DNA of 55,708 bases from Streptomyces sp. (GCF_019510245.1 NZ_JAEKKT010000149.1:1-55708), one strand, 5' to 3'; positions 32,221-41,282 are shown, counted from the stretch's first letter. Numbers and translations are program-made. The notes: generated by a model not told the origin, from the sequence alone.

Positions 32221-32865
32221 ATGGAGTCCCAGGTGCGTGGCGGGACCAGATGGAAGCGGTTCGCTGTGGTCATGGTGCCCAGCGTCGCCGCCACGGCGTG
32301 TATAGGTGTCGCCCTCGCGCAGGGCGCTCTCGCCGCGTCGTTCAGCGTGTCGGGCCAGCAGTTCAAGGTCTCGGCCGACTCGCTCGAGGGTGATGGCTTC
32401 GAGCAGTACGGTGCTGTCGACATGGGCAGCAGCGCCACCAAGGCGAACACCCACCCGGTGGCGGTGTCGGCGTTCAACAGCGCGACCATCACCAACCTGT
32501 GCCAGTCCGTGGTCACGCCGAACGTGCCGTTCTTCGGGAACGTCAGCCTGATCCTGCACGCGGGCGCCGACGCGAAGAAGCCGGTCGAGGCCACCAAGCT
32601 GTACATCGACCTCGACGACCTCACCGCTGACGCGACGTTCACCAACATCAACATCGGTGTCGCCGCCGGAAGCATGAGTAAGGGTCCTGGCATCAAGCAG
32701 GACGAGGTCAGCAAGGGGCTGACCAACCCGAACGGGTTCGGACAGGAGGCGGACCACGCCTCGCTGACCGGCGTGAAGCAGACGGCGTGGGCCACCACTG
32801 CCGGAACCTTCAAGCTGAGCGGTCTGCACATGTCGGTCTCGACTTCGGGCGCGGAGTGCTACTGA
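32221..32865 (+). CDS. DUF6230 secreted/anchored protein (often mislabelled cholesterol esterase)
   Basis: 214 residues. A basic N-terminus is followed by a hydrophobic segment (VVMVPSVAATACIGVALAQGALA) acting as signal peptide or anchor; the mature part is beta-rich: SFSVSGQQFKVSADSLEG, LYIDLDDLTADATFTNINIG. It has two late Cys residues (NLCQSV, and the penultimate Cys). No Ser-His-Asp esterase triad or GxSxG is visible, so the 'cholesterol esterase' label is unsupported. The end GTFKLSGLHMSV resembles the end of the third protein of the operon. The start has AAGGAGGAAAT, a near-perfect ribosome site, implying high expression. Confidence 0.88.
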   Translation: MESQVRGGTRWKRFAVVMVPSVAATACIGVALAQGALAASFSVSGQQFKVSADSLEGDGFEQYGAVDMGSSATKANTHPVAVSAFNSATITNLCQSVVTPNVPFFGNVSLILHAGADAKKPVEATKLYIDLDDLTADATFTNINIGVAAGSMSKGPGIKQDEVSKGLTNPNGFGQEADHASLTGVKQTAWATTAGTFKLSGLHMSVSTSGAECY

Positions 32866-33008
32866 GCACTCCGTGACGGGCGGGGGAGCCGATGGCACCC
32901 CCGCCCGTCGACCTTCCGCCCACGGTCTTCACACGTGGTGCACCGCATCACCCCCGCACCACCACAGCAACACCACCACAGCAACGCCGCACCAGGGAGC
33001 TGTTTTCC

Positions 33009-33596
33009 ATGAGCGCCGAGACCCCTGCCGCCGCACCCGGCCAGTTCACCCGCCGGAGGCTGCAGTTCCGCGCCTGGCGGGGCACGCGGCCGTTCTGGGC
33101 CGGTCTGTACATCCTGCTCGCCGGCTTTCCGATCATGTACTTCCCGTACGCGCATCTCCAGCTCGGCAGCCTGACGGTCGCGATGTCGACCACCGCGGGC
33201 GCCGGATCCCTGATCATCGGCGTGCTGCTCGTCGTCCTGGGCGTCAGCCTCTGGTTCCAGAAGCACATCCGCACGTTCGCGGGAGTCGCCGCGATCCTGC
33301 TGGCGCTGGTGTCCCTCCCCGTGTCCAACTTCGGCGGCTTCGTCCTGGGCTTCCTGTTCGCCCTGATCGGCGGAGCGATGGCCGTGGCCTGGGGGCCGGG
33401 TACGCCCAAGCAGCCGCAGCCGGAAGGTGACGTGCCGCCGGCCGGGGACGACGCCCCGGAGAAGGCCGCCTACTACCCGGGTGCCGACGGCGTGGGCGAC
33501 GGGGGCACCTCCCAGGCCCCTCAGGCGCTGGGGGAGAACGACCTGTCAGGAACGAGCCCGCTGAACGGGGCGAACGGGAGGCACAGTGCCGGCTGA
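33009..33596 (+). CDS. DUF6114 membrane protein
   Basis: 195 residues. About four membrane segments from residue 30 to 130 (FWAGLYILLAGFPIMYF, LIIGVLLVVLGVSLWF, AGVAAILLALVSLPV, FGGFVLGFLFALIGGAMAVAW), preceded by FRAWRGTRPFW and followed by an acidic/Gly-rich cytoplasmic tail of ~65 residues. AGGGAGC lies before the ATG at 33009. The stop overlaps the third gene's start region (33586-33596). It may be the membrane platform for the two secreted neighbours. Confidence 0.88.
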   Translation: MSAETPAAAPGQFTRRRLQFRAWRGTRPFWAGLYILLAGFPIMYFPYAHLQLGSLTVAMSTTAGAGSLIIGVLLVVLGVSLWFQKHIRTFAGVAAILLALVSLPVSNFGGFVLGFLFALIGGAMAVAWGPGTPKQPQPEGDVPPAGDDAPEKAAYYPGADGVGDGGTSQAPQALGENDLSGTSPLNGANGRHSAG

Positions 33597-34947
33597 CGAG
33601 GTGACCCACGGGACTGATGTGGACGAGTCCCGTGTGAGAACCGGGCCGCGGCATGCGGCGCCCAAGAAGCCGCTGTTCACCAGGTTCCACATGCCGGCGG
33701 GCAAGGCGATAGCCTCCGTGGCGATGCCGACGGCCGTGCTCATGGGCTTCGGGTTCACGTCCTCGCTCGCGATCGCCGACACCAACAGCACGTCGTCGGC
33801 GTCGTCGAAGAGCCTTGCCGAGGACTACAAGGACTGCGTCTCCGCCCTGGACTCCGCCTCGCCCTCCGCCTCGGCGAGCGCGAGCGACAAGGCCACGGAC
33901 TCGGCCACGCCGTCGGCGACTGCGTCGGACGGCGCCAAGGACTCGACGTCGTCGGGCAAGTCGTCCTCGTCGGATTCAGGTTCCGACGACACGGCCGCGC
34001 CGACGCCGTCCGCCTCCAAGTCGTCCTCGTCCTCGGGCGATTCGGGTTCCTCGGACTCGTCGGGGTCCGGTTCGTCGGGCTCCGGGAGCACGGCGACCCC
34101 GTCCGCCTCCGCGAGCAGCACCAGCAGCAGCGGTGGCGGTCTGCTGGACTCGCTCGGGAACGCGATCGGCAGCATCCTGAGCGGCGGCAGCACGACGAGC
34201 TCGTCCTCGTCGGACTCCACCGCGAGCGCGACCCCGTCGCCGTCGGCATCCGCGTCCTCCGGCTCGTCGTCATCGTCGAGCAAGGACAGCGGCTCCGACA
34301 CCGTGTCCAAGACCGTCAAGAAGGTCACGGACACCGTGAAGGACACCACCGACACGGCGACCAAGGCGGCCGGTGACGTCACCAAGACGGCCGAGGGCGC
34401 CGCCTCCACCGCCGCCTCCAGCGCCTCGCCGAGCCCGTCCGCGAGTTCCAGCACGTCGGCTGCCAACTGCGATGCCGCCACCGACGACGTGAGCGGTGTC
34501 GACAACAAGGTCGCGGTCGCGGACGACCCCTGGTACCTGAACGCCAGCTCGCTGACGCTGAAGAGCGCCGACTACCAGGGCATCGTCGAGGTGAAGACGG
34601 CCAGCGGCAAGACGAAGAAGGTGCTGAAGTATGTCATCTCGGGTGGCACCGACATCGGTGACCTGCACCAGACGGTGAAGGACACCAAGATCAACAAGAC
34701 GTACCACGTGCAGGCCGCGTCGGGTTCGACATCCACGATCCGCAACGGCGCCACGACGATGTACACGGAGTCGATCTCGGGCAACCTGTTCGGTCTGATC
34801 CCGATCACGTTCGACCCGGACAACCCGCCGCCGCTGAACATCCCGCTGATCTACTTCACCAACGTGAAGGTCGTCCAGGCGGCCCAGTTCGGCGGGACCC
34901 TGCACGTGCCCGGGATGCACGTCTACACAACTGACGGCACCAGCTGA
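33586..34947 (+). CDS. Ser-rich secreted/anchored envelope protein
   Basis: 453 residues, GTG with GGGAGG upstream, overlapping DUF6114 by 11 bases. Layout: charged ~40-residue N-terminus; hydrophobic segment (AIASVAMPTAVLMGFGFTSSLAIA) around 44-67; a ~190-residue Ser/Ala/Asp/Thr/Pro low-complexity region; a KKVTDTVKDTTDTATKAA amphipathic stretch; and a C-terminal globular beta domain (~150 residues, from CDAATDDVSGVDNKVAV). It ends GGTLHVPGMHVYTT, resembling the DUF6230 protein's end. The Ser-rich part suits a wall-spanning or glycosylated linker. Function unknown. Confidence 0.88.
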   Translation: MPADEVTHGTDVDESRVRTGPRHAAPKKPLFTRFHMPAGKAIASVAMPTAVLMGFGFTSSLAIADTNSTSSASSKSLAEDYKDCVSALDSASPSASASASDKATDSATPSATASDGAKDSTSSGKSSSSDSGSDDTAAPTPSASKSSSSSGDSGSSDSSGSGSSGSGSTATPSASASSTSSSGGGLLDSLGNAIGSILSGGSTTSSSSSDSTASATPSPSASASSGSSSSSSKDSGSDTVSKTVKKVTDTVKDTTDTATKAAGDVTKTAEGAASTAASSASPSPSASSSTSAANCDAATDDVSGVDNKVAVADDPWYLNASSLTLKSADYQGIVEVKTASGKTKKVLKYVISGGTDIGDLHQTVKDTKINKTYHVQAASGSTSTIRNGATTMYTESISGNLFGLIPITFDPDNPPPLNIPLIYFTNVKVVQAAQFGGTLHVPGMHVYTTDGTS

Positions 34948-34984
34948 GCGCACCCACAGACCCGTCCGGGAGCCGCGCAGAGAG

Positions 34985-35026
34985 CTGTGGCCCGGTCGTC
35001 CGCCCAGTGCGGCGACCGGGCCACAG
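34985..35026 (+). terminator. 14-bp hairpin terminator of the envelope operon
   Basis: CTGTGGCCCGGTCG (34985-34998) pairs perfectly with CGACCGGGCCACAG (35013-35026), 37 bases after the stop of the Ser-rich gene. Confidence 0.88.
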
Positions 35027-35232
35027 TGCTGTCCGGGCTTCCGGTGGCTTGCCTCGGCCTTGATAAGTCATTTACAGCTTTCACACCGTCCTCGTAAGGG
35101 TGCGCTTGCCGCGTGCATGACCAAGCACGCGGCGCGGGGGAGGTGCCAGGCGGCCGCGACCGGTTCGCGGCGCCTTCGGCGTATGTGTCCGCGACTTCCC
35201 CCGTCGACGCCGACGAGGGGGACCTCACACGC

Positions 35233-35905
35233 ATGGTGACATTCCTTCGCCGCCCGCTCCGCCGGGCGGCGGCGGTCATCGGCGCGCTGGCCGTGACCGC
35301 AGTACTCGCCGTGGCCACCGGGCAGATCACGCCACCGACGTCGTCCGGCGAACCGGACTCCGTCCAGGCGGCCCGTACCGACCAGGCACCGCTGCTCCAG
35401 CAGGCGGCCGCCGACGGCACCGGCCTCTTTCCGCTCCTGGCCCGGGAGAAGGACGGCCGGCTCTTCGACTGCGAACCCAAGGGCACCGGTGGCTGGAAGC
35501 CCCGGACGGATCTGGGCGGTGGCTATTCGGTCGCCTCCGCGATGATCCAGGCCAACGTCTCCGACAACGGCCGGGGCAACGACCTCTAGTACCGGATCGA
35601 CGACACCCTCTACTACACCGCCGAGCGTGGCACCGACACCAAGGTGCTGGGCACCGGCTGGGCCGCCTGCAACCTCATCGTCTCCGTGGGCAACATGGCC
35701 GGTTCCGCCCAGCCCGACCTGGTCGCCCGTGACGCCTCGGGGCAGCTCTGGCGCTACCAGGGCAAGGCCGACGGCACGCTCCGGACCCGGGTCCGGATGA
35801 AGAACTCCACCGGCTGGAACGGCATGAGCGTCATCGCCGGACGGGGCGACTACACCGGTGACGGCATCGCCGACCTCGTCACCCGTAACAGCGCGGGCAG
35901 CGGTG
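35233..35905 (+). pseudogene. Secreted FG-GAP/VCBS-like protein gene with an in-frame amber stop, truncated
   Basis: From ATG 35233 the frame gives a signal peptide (FLRRPLRRAAAVIGALAVTAVLAVATG) and the start of a repeat protein (FPLLAREKDGRLFDCEPKG), then TAG at 35587-35589. The same frame resumes at once with YRIDDTLYYTAERGTDTKVLGTGW and two typical FG-GAP blocks (QPDLVARDASGQLWRYQG; GRGDYTGDGIADLVTRNSAG). After ~35905 the frame loses similarity to the repeat. Full proteins of this type carry many more repeats and often a catalytic domain. A stop plus a truncation argue for a pseudogene. Confidence 0.8.
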
Positions 35906-36133
35906 CGGGCTCTGGACGCCATGCCGATGGATCCCGGGGAGGCTGCAGGGCCGGCCGCGTGCTGGTCCGAGATGGACCATGCGCAGAAACTGGGGTTCCT
36001 GCCACAGGTCCGCGAACTCCGGAAGATCCGTCGGCTGCTCAACCCCGTGCGCCCGTTGGCCCCGCTTCTCACCGCTCACCCACGGTGGCAGGAGTTCCGG
36101 TCCTGGGAGCGGGTGGCCCAGGACCTGCCGTAG
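35906..36133 (+). pseudogene. C-terminal remnant of an unidentified protein fused to the decayed gene
   Basis: A different plus frame from about 35906 reads RALDAMPMDPGEAAGPAACW, then KLGFLPQVRELRKIRRLLNPVRPLAPLL, ending at TAG 36131-36133. Composition looks like real protein, not a shadow, but it has no start and abuts the FG-GAP fragment, as expected if a deletion joined two genes. I do not recognise the family. Confidence 0.45.
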
Positions 36134-36147
36134 TCCGCCGGCACGGC

Positions 36148-36180
36148 GAGGGCGCCCCCTGCACAGCGGGAGGCGCCCTC
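36148..36180. terminator. Hairpin between the remnant and pyk
   Basis: GAGGGCGCC (36148-36156) pairs with GGCGCCCTC (36172-36180); extra CCC/GGG pairs extend the stem. It lies 29 bases past the pyk stop on the minus strand and can end pyk transcription. Confidence 0.75.
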
Positions 36181-36209
36181 AGCGTCGTACAAGGCCCTTC
36201 AGAGGGCCG

Positions 36210-37637
36210 TCACTTGTTGATGCCGCCGATGTGGTGGACGCGGAGCATGTTGGTGGTGCCCGGGACGCCGGGGGGTGAGCCGGCCGTGATGATGACCGTG
36301 TCGCCCGGGTGGAAGCGCTTGATCTTGGCGAGCTCCTGGTCGACCATGTCGACCATTTCGTCCGTGCTGTTCACGAACGGCACCACGTGCGACTCCACGC
36401 CCCAGCTGAGGGTGAGCTGGTTGCGGGTGTTCTCGTCGGTGGTGAAGGCGATGATCGGCTGCTGGGCGCGGTAGCGCGACAGGCGGCGGGCGGTGTCGCC
36501 GGACTGGGTGAAGGCGACCAGGCCGCGGCCGCCGAGGAAGTCGGCGATCTCGCACGCCGCACGGGCCACCGAACCACCCTGCGTGCGCGGCTTCTTGCCG
36601 GGCACGAGGGGCTGCAGGCCCTTGCTCAGCAGTTCCTGCTCGGCCGCGACGACGATCTTCGACATCGTCTTGACGGTCTCGACCGGGTACGCGCCGACGG
36701 AGGACTCCGCGGAGAGCATCACCGCGTCCGCACCGTCCAGGATCGCGTTGGCCACGTCGGAGGCCTCGGCGCGGGTCGGGCGGGAGTTGGTGATCATCGA
36801 CTCCATCATCTGGGTCGCCACGATCACCGGCTTGGCGTTGCGCCGGCACAGCTCGATCAGGCGCTTCTGCACCATGGGGACCTTCTCGAGCGGGTACTCG
36901 ACGGCCAGGTCGCCACGGGCCACCATGACGGCGTCGAACGCCATCACGACGCCCTCCATGTTCTCCACCGCCTGCGGCTTCTCCACCTTGGCGATGACGG
37001 GGACCCGGCGGCCCTCCTCGTCCATCACCCGGTGGACGTCGTCGACGTCCTTGGCGTCCCGCACGAAGGACAGCGCGACCATGTCGCAGCCCATGCGCAG
37101 CGCGAACCGGAGGTCATCGACGTCCTTCTCGGAGAGCGCGGGGACGTTGACGGCCGCGCCGGGCAGGTTGATGCCCTTGTGGTCGGAGACGACACCGCCC
37201 TCGATGACGATCGTCGTCACCCGCGGGCCCTCGACGTCCGTGACCTTCAGCTCGACGTTGCCGTCGTTGATGAGGATCTGGTCGCCGCGCGAGACGTCGC
37301 CCGGCAGGCCCTTGTAGGTCGTACCGCAGATGGTCTTGTCGCCCGGGACGTCCTCGGTCGTGATGACGAACTCGTCACCGCGCTCCAGCTCCACCGGTCC
37401 CTCGGCGAAGGTCTCCAGACGGATCTTCGGGCCCTGCAGGTCGGCGAGGACGCCGATGGCACGGCCGGTCTCCTTGGCGGCGGCCCGGACGCGGTCGTAC
37501 CGCCCCTGGTGCTCGGCGTGGGAGCCGTGGCTGAAATTGAACCGGGCCACGTTCATGCCCGCCTCGATCATGGCGACGAGCTTCTCGTGGGTGTCGACCG
37601 CGGGGCCGAGAGTACAGACGATTTTCGAACGGCGCAT
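36210..37637 (-). CDS. pyk: Pyruvate kinase (Pyk2-like)
   Basis: 475 residues. Substrate and metal residues are intact: R32, N34, S36 in ARFNFSHG; VIAKVEKPQAVENM; MVARGDLAVEYP; the ATQMMESMI signature; DGADAVMLSAESSVGAYP. The C-terminal domain (about 345-475) is present. It converts phosphoenolpyruvate and ADP to pyruvate and ATP. Order pta-ackA-pyk with pfkA divergent matches SCO5423-5426 (from memory), where this is one of two pyruvate kinases. TAGGAT 7 nt before the ATG and no Shine-Dalgarno suggest a leaderless mRNA. Confidence 0.96.
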   Translation of the reverse strand: MRRSKIVCTLGPAVDTHEKLVAMIEAGMNVARFNFSHGSHAEHQGRYDRVRAAAKETGRAIGVLADLQGPKIRLETFAEGPVELERGDEFVITTEDVPGDKTICGTTYKGLPGDVSRGDQILINDGNVELKVTDVEGPRVTTIVIEGGVVSDHKGINLPGAAVNVPALSEKDVDDLRFALRMGCDMVALSFVRDAKDVDDVHRVMDEEGRRVPVIAKVEKPQAVENMEGVVMAFDAVMVARGDLAVEYPLEKVPMVQKRLIELCRRNAKPVIVATQMMESMITNSRPTRAEASDVANAILDGADAVMLSAESSVGAYPVETVKTMSKIVVAAEQELLSKGLQPLVPGKKPRTQGGSVARAACEIADFLGGRGLVAFTQSGDTARRLSRYRAQQPIIAFTTDENTRNQLTLSWGVESHVVPFVNSTDEMVDMVDQELAKIKRFHPGDTVIITAGSPPGVPGTTNMLRVHHIGGINK

Positions 37638-37665
37638 GGGGGCGATCCTATCGGTTTGTTTCGCT

Positions 37666-37679
37666 ACGGAATATTCCGT
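37666..37679 (-). promoter_or_regulatory. Perfect 14-bp palindrome upstream of pyk
   Basis: ACGGAATATTCCGT lies 29-42 bp upstream of the pyk start codon, where a -35/spacer would be if the TAGGAT box is the -10. A repressor or activator site is plausible; no regulator can be named. Confidence 0.55.
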
Positions 37680-37711
37680 CTGGTGGAAGATACAAATGGG
37701 CGCTAATGTGC

Positions 37712-38947
37712 TCAGCTGTTATTTCCGGCCGGCGTCGATCCGGCGCCCACCAGCGCGTACGCCTGGGTGGCGATCTCCAGCTCCTCGTCGGTCGGCACCA
37801 CGGCGACCGCGACCCGCGCGGCCGCCGGCGATATCAGCCGGGGCTCGTCCGCCCGTACGGCGTTCAGCTCCGGGTCGACCGCGAGCCCCAGCCCCTCCAG
37901 GCCCGCCATGGCCGCCTCCCGCACCGGGGCCGCGTTCTCGCCGACGCCCGCGGTGAAGGCCACCGCGTCGACCCGGCCGAGCACGGCGCAGTACGCGCCG
38001 ATGTACTTCTTCAGGCGGTGAATGTAGATGTCGAAGGCGAGGTGTGCCTCTTCCTCGCCCTCGTCGATCCGGCGCCGGATCTCTCGCATGTCGTTGTCAC
38101 CGCACAGACCGAACAAACCACTCCTCTTGTTGAGAAGAGTGTCGATCTCGTCCATGGACATTCCGCCAACTCGCGCCAAATGGAAAATGACGGCCGGGTC
38201 CAGGTCGCCGGAACGGGTTCCCATCACCAGCCCCTCCAAAGGCGTCAGGCCCATCGAGGTGTCCACGCACCGGCCGCCCCGGACGGCCGACGCGGACGCC
38301 CCGTTGCCGAGGTGCAGCACGATGACGTTCACGTCTTCCGGTGTCTTGCCCAGCAGCCGCGCGGTGGCCCGCGACACGTACGCGTGCGAGGTGCCGTGGA
38401 AGCCGTACCGGCGGATCCGGTACCGGTCGGCGAGCTTCGGGTCGATCGCGTACCGCGCCGCGTACTCCGGCATCGTCGTGTGGAACGCCGTGTCGAAGAC
38501 GGCGACCTGCGGCAGGTCCGGGCGCAGCGCCCGCGCGGTGCGGATGCCGGTCAGGTTGGCCGGGTTGTGCAGCGGGGCGACCGGGATCAGCCGCTCGATC
38601 TCGGCCAGCACCGCGTCGTCGATCACCGTCGGCTCGGTGAAGAACATCCCGCCGTGCACCACCCGGTGCCCGATCGCGGCCAGTTCCGGCGAGTCGAGCC
38701 CGAGCCCGTCCCTCGTCAGCTCCTCCGCCACGGCCTTCAGGGCGGCCTCGTGGTCGGCGATCGGCCCGTTCTGCTCACGGGTGTCACCGCTGCCGAGACA
38801 GGTGTGCTTCAGCCGCGAGGTCTGCTCGCCGATCCGCTCGACGAGACCGACCGCCAGCCTGCTGCTGTCCCGCATGTCCAGCAGCTGGTACTTCACCGAC
38901 GAGGAGCCGGAGTTGAGGACGAGGACACGGGTCGGACTGTGGCTCAC
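37712..38947 (-). CDS. ackA: Acetate kinase
   Basis: 411 residues. Motifs: VLNSGSSSVKYQLL, GHRVVHGG, FDTAFHTTMP, GFHGTSHAYV, HLGNGASASAV, MGTRSGDLDP and FTAGVGENA, all intact. It converts acetyl phosphate and ADP to acetate and ATP, reversibly. The GTG start at 38947 overlaps the pta stop (GTGA), so the two are coupled. Together with Pta it moves carbon between acetyl-CoA and acetate. A 74-bp gap separates it from pyk downstream. Confidence 0.96.
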   Translation of the reverse strand: MSHSPTRVLVLNSGSSSVKYQLLDMRDSSRLAVGLVERIGEQTSRLKHTCLGSGDTREQNGPIADHEAALKAVAEELTRDGLGLDSPELAAIGHRVVHGGMFFTEPTVIDDAVLAEIERLIPVAPLHNPANLTGIRTARALRPDLPQVAVFDTAFHTTMPEYAARYAIDPKLADRYRIRRYGFHGTSHAYVSRATARLLGKTPEDVNVIVLHLGNGASASAVRGGRCVDTSMGLTPLEGLVMGTRSGDLDPAVIFHLARVGGMSMDEIDTLLNKRSGLFGLCGDNDMREIRRRIDEGEEEAHLAFDIYIHRLKKYIGAYCAVLGRVDAVAFTAGVGENAAPVREAAMAGLEGLGLAVDPELNAVRADEPRLISPAAARVAVAVVPTDEELEIATQAYALVGAGSTPAGNNS

Positions 38948-41082
38948 TGGGCGGTTGCCTTCTCGCTCGGGGACGCGGCCGCGGACCCGGCCGGGGACTC
39001 GGCCGCCTGCTGGGCCGGATTCTGGGCCTGGATCGCCGTGATGGCCACGGTGTTGACGATGTCCTGGACGAGGGCGCCCCGGGACAGGTCGTTGACGGGC
39101 TTGCGCAGCCCCTGCAGCACCGGCCCGACCGCGATCGCGCCGGCCGACCGCTGCACGGCCTTGTAGGTGTTGTTGCCGGTGTTGAGGTCCGGGAAGATCA
39201 GCACGCTGGCCTGCCCGGCGACCTCGGAGCCCGGCAGCTTGGTCGCGGCCACCGACGGCTCCACGGCCGCGTCGTACTGGATCGGCCCCTCGATCAGCAG
39301 GTCGGGCCTGCGCGAGCGGGCCAGCCCGGTCGCCTCCCGTACCTTGTCCACGTCCGCCCCCGAACCCGACGTGCCCGTCGAGTACGACAGCATGGCGATC
39401 CGCGGCTCCACACCGAACTGGGCGGCCGTACCCGCCGACTGGACGGCGATGTCGGCGAGCTGCTCGGCGTCCGGGTCCGGGTTCACCGCGCAGTCGCCGT
39501 AGACCAGCACCTTGTCGGCGAGGCACATGAAGAAGACGGACGAGACGATCGACGACCCCGGCTTGGTCTTGATGATCTCGAACGCCGGGCGGATGGTCGC
39601 CGCCGTGGAGTGCACGGACCCGGAGACCATGCCGTCCGCGAGGCCCTGCTGCACCATCAGGGTGCCGAAGTAGTTGACGTCGGAGACCACGTCGTACGCC
39701 AGCTCCACCGTCACGCCCTTGTGGGCGCGCAGCAGCGCGTACTGCTCCGCGAAGGCGTCGCGCAGCTCGGAGGTGGCCGGGTCGATCAGCTGGGCGCCGC
39801 CGAGGTCGATGCCGAGGTCGGCGGCCTTCTTGCGGATCTGGTCGACGGGGCCGAGCAGCGTGATGTCACACACCCCCCGGCGCAGCAGCACCTCCGCCGC
39901 GTGCAGCACCCGCGTCTCGGTCCCCTCCGGCAGCACCACCCGCCGCTTGTCGGAACGCGCCTGCTCCAGGAGCTTGTGCTCGAACATCATCGGGGTGAGG
40001 CGGCCGGTGCTCGGCGCCGAGACCCGCTTGTTGAGGCCGGCGGTGTCGACGTACCGCTCGAACAGGCCGAGCGCGGTCTCCGCCTTGCGCGGGGTGGCCG
40101 CGTTCAGCTTGCCCTCCAGGGAGAACAGCTGGGCGGCGGTCGGGAAGCTGTTGCCGGGCACCGACATCACGGGGGTGCCGGGGGCCAGCCGGGCGGCGAG
40201 GGTGAGGATCTCGTCGGCGGGCCGCTCGCCGAGGGTGAGCAGCACGCCGGCTATCGGCGGGGTGCCGGCGCTGTGCGCGGCCAGCGAGCCGACGACCAGG
40301 TCCGCGCGGTCACCCGGGGTCACCACCAGGCAGCCCGGGGTCAGGGCGGGCAGGAAGCTCGGCAGCATCGCACCGCCGAAGACGAAGTCCAGCGCGTCCC
40401 GGGCCAGCCCCGAGTCGTCACCGAGCAGCACCTTCGCGTCGAGCGCGTGGGCGATCTGGGCGACCGTCGGCGCGGACAGCGCGGGCTCGTCCGGCAGCAC
40501 GTACACCGGCACCGGCAGCCGCCCGTCGATCCGCCGGGCTATCTCGTCCCGCTCCTCGCGGACGACCCGGTTGGCGATCATCGCCAGCACGTCGCAGCCG
40601 AGACCGTCGTACGCCCGGAACGCGTTGCGGGTCTCCGCCAGCACCGACTCCGCGTTCTGGTCACGCCCGCCGACCACCGGGATCACCGAGGCGCCGAACT
40701 CGTTGGCGAGCCGGGCGTTGAGGGACAGCTCGTCCGGGAACTGGGTGTCGGCGTAGTCGGTGCCGAGGACGAGGACGACGTCGTAGTCACGGGCGGCCAG
40801 GTGGAAGCGGTCGACGAGGGTGGAGACCAGTTCGTCGGCGCCCCGCTCGGCCTGGAGGGCGGAGGCCTCGTGGTAGTCCATGCCGTAGACGGTCGCCGGG
40901 TCCTGGGAGAGGCGGTACCGCGCACGCAGCAGCTCGAACAGGCGGTCGGGACCGTCGTGGACGAGGGGGCGGAAGACACCGACCCGGTCGACCTGCCGGG
41001 TCAGCAGCTCCATCATGCCCAGCTCGACGACCTGGCGGCCGTCGCCGCGGTCGATCCCGGTCACGTACACGCTGCGCGTCAC
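38944..41082 (-). CDS. pta: Phosphate acetyltransferase, long form
   Basis: 712 residues, the long three-domain form: an N-terminal P-loop-like regulatory domain (VYVTGIDRGDGRQ...LVLGTDYADT), a DRTGG domain (~220-340), and the catalytic PTA domain from ~385 (FEHKLLEQARSDKRRVVLPEGTETRVL; SSVFFMCLADKVLVYGDCAVNPDP; SYSTGTSGSGADVDKVREAT). It makes acetyl phosphate from acetyl-CoA. GTG at 41082 has GGAG seven bases upstream and matches the family N-terminus; a longer frame adds an Arg-rich unconserved start. The C-terminus has a short Ala/Ser-rich extension. Confidence 0.95.
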   Translation of the reverse strand: MTRSVYVTGIDRGDGRQVVELGMMELLTRQVDRVGVFRPLVHDGPDRLFELLRARYRLSQDPATVYGMDYHEASALQAERGADELVSTLVDRFHLAARDYDVVLVLGTDYADTQFPDELSLNARLANEFGASVIPVVGGRDQNAESVLAETRNAFRAYDGLGCDVLAMIANRVVREERDEIARRIDGRLPVPVYVLPDEPALSAPTVAQIAHALDAKVLLGDDSGLARDALDFVFGGAMLPSFLPALTPGCLVVTPGDRADLVVGSLAAHSAGTPPIAGVLLTLGERPADEILTLAARLAPGTPVMSVPGNSFPTAAQLFSLEGKLNAATPRKAETALGLFERYVDTAGLNKRVSAPSTGRLTPMMFEHKLLEQARSDKRRVVLPEGTETRVLHAAEVLLRRGVCDITLLGPVDQIRKKAADLGIDLGGAQLIDPATSELRDAFAEQYALLRAHKGVTVELAYDVVSDVNYFGTLMVQQGLADGMVSGSVHSTAATIRPAFEIIKTKPGSSIVSSVFFMCLADKVLVYGDCAVNPDPDAEQLADIAVQSAGTAAQFGVEPRIAMLSYSTGTSGSGADVDKVREATGLARSRRPDLLIEGPIQYDAAVEPSVAATKLPGSEVAGQASVLIFPDLNTGNNTYKAVQRSAGAIAVGPVLQGLRKPVNDLSRGALVQDIVNTVAITAIQAQNPAQQAAESPAGSAAASPSEKATAQ

Positions 41083-41168
41083 GTGTGCACTCCATCCCTC
41101 TGGCCGTCTCTGCGGCAACCGTCTTTGTGGCCGCACGAAAATCGCCCACCGGGGTGAGCGGAACCCTC

Positions 41169-41197
41169 TTGACAGTACCCCCGGCGCCGGATAAGGC
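41169..41197 (+). promoter_or_regulatory. Vegetative-type promoter of pfkA
   Basis: -35 TTGACA (41169-41174) is a perfect consensus, with a 17-bp spacer and -10 TAAGGC (41192-41197). This predicts a leader of about 80 nt before the pfkA ATG. Confidence 0.75.
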
Positions 41198-41282
41198 GCC
41201 CGTCAGGATCTCACCGCCCCGCGCGGCATGAAACAATCGGATCGGCTCACCGGTAACGACAGCGAGCAGGAGACACACCACC

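Noticed and set aside
32221..32865. Annotation as cholesterol esterase
   Set aside because: No GxSxG or other esterase triad is visible in the 214-residue beta-rich protein; the label appears to be inherited without support.
33826..34440. Ser-rich DNA of the third envelope gene as a tandem DNA repeat
   Set aside because: The TCG/TCC-rich stretch is irregular codon-level low complexity that stays in frame, better explained by a Ser/Ala-rich protein linker than by a DNA repeat array.
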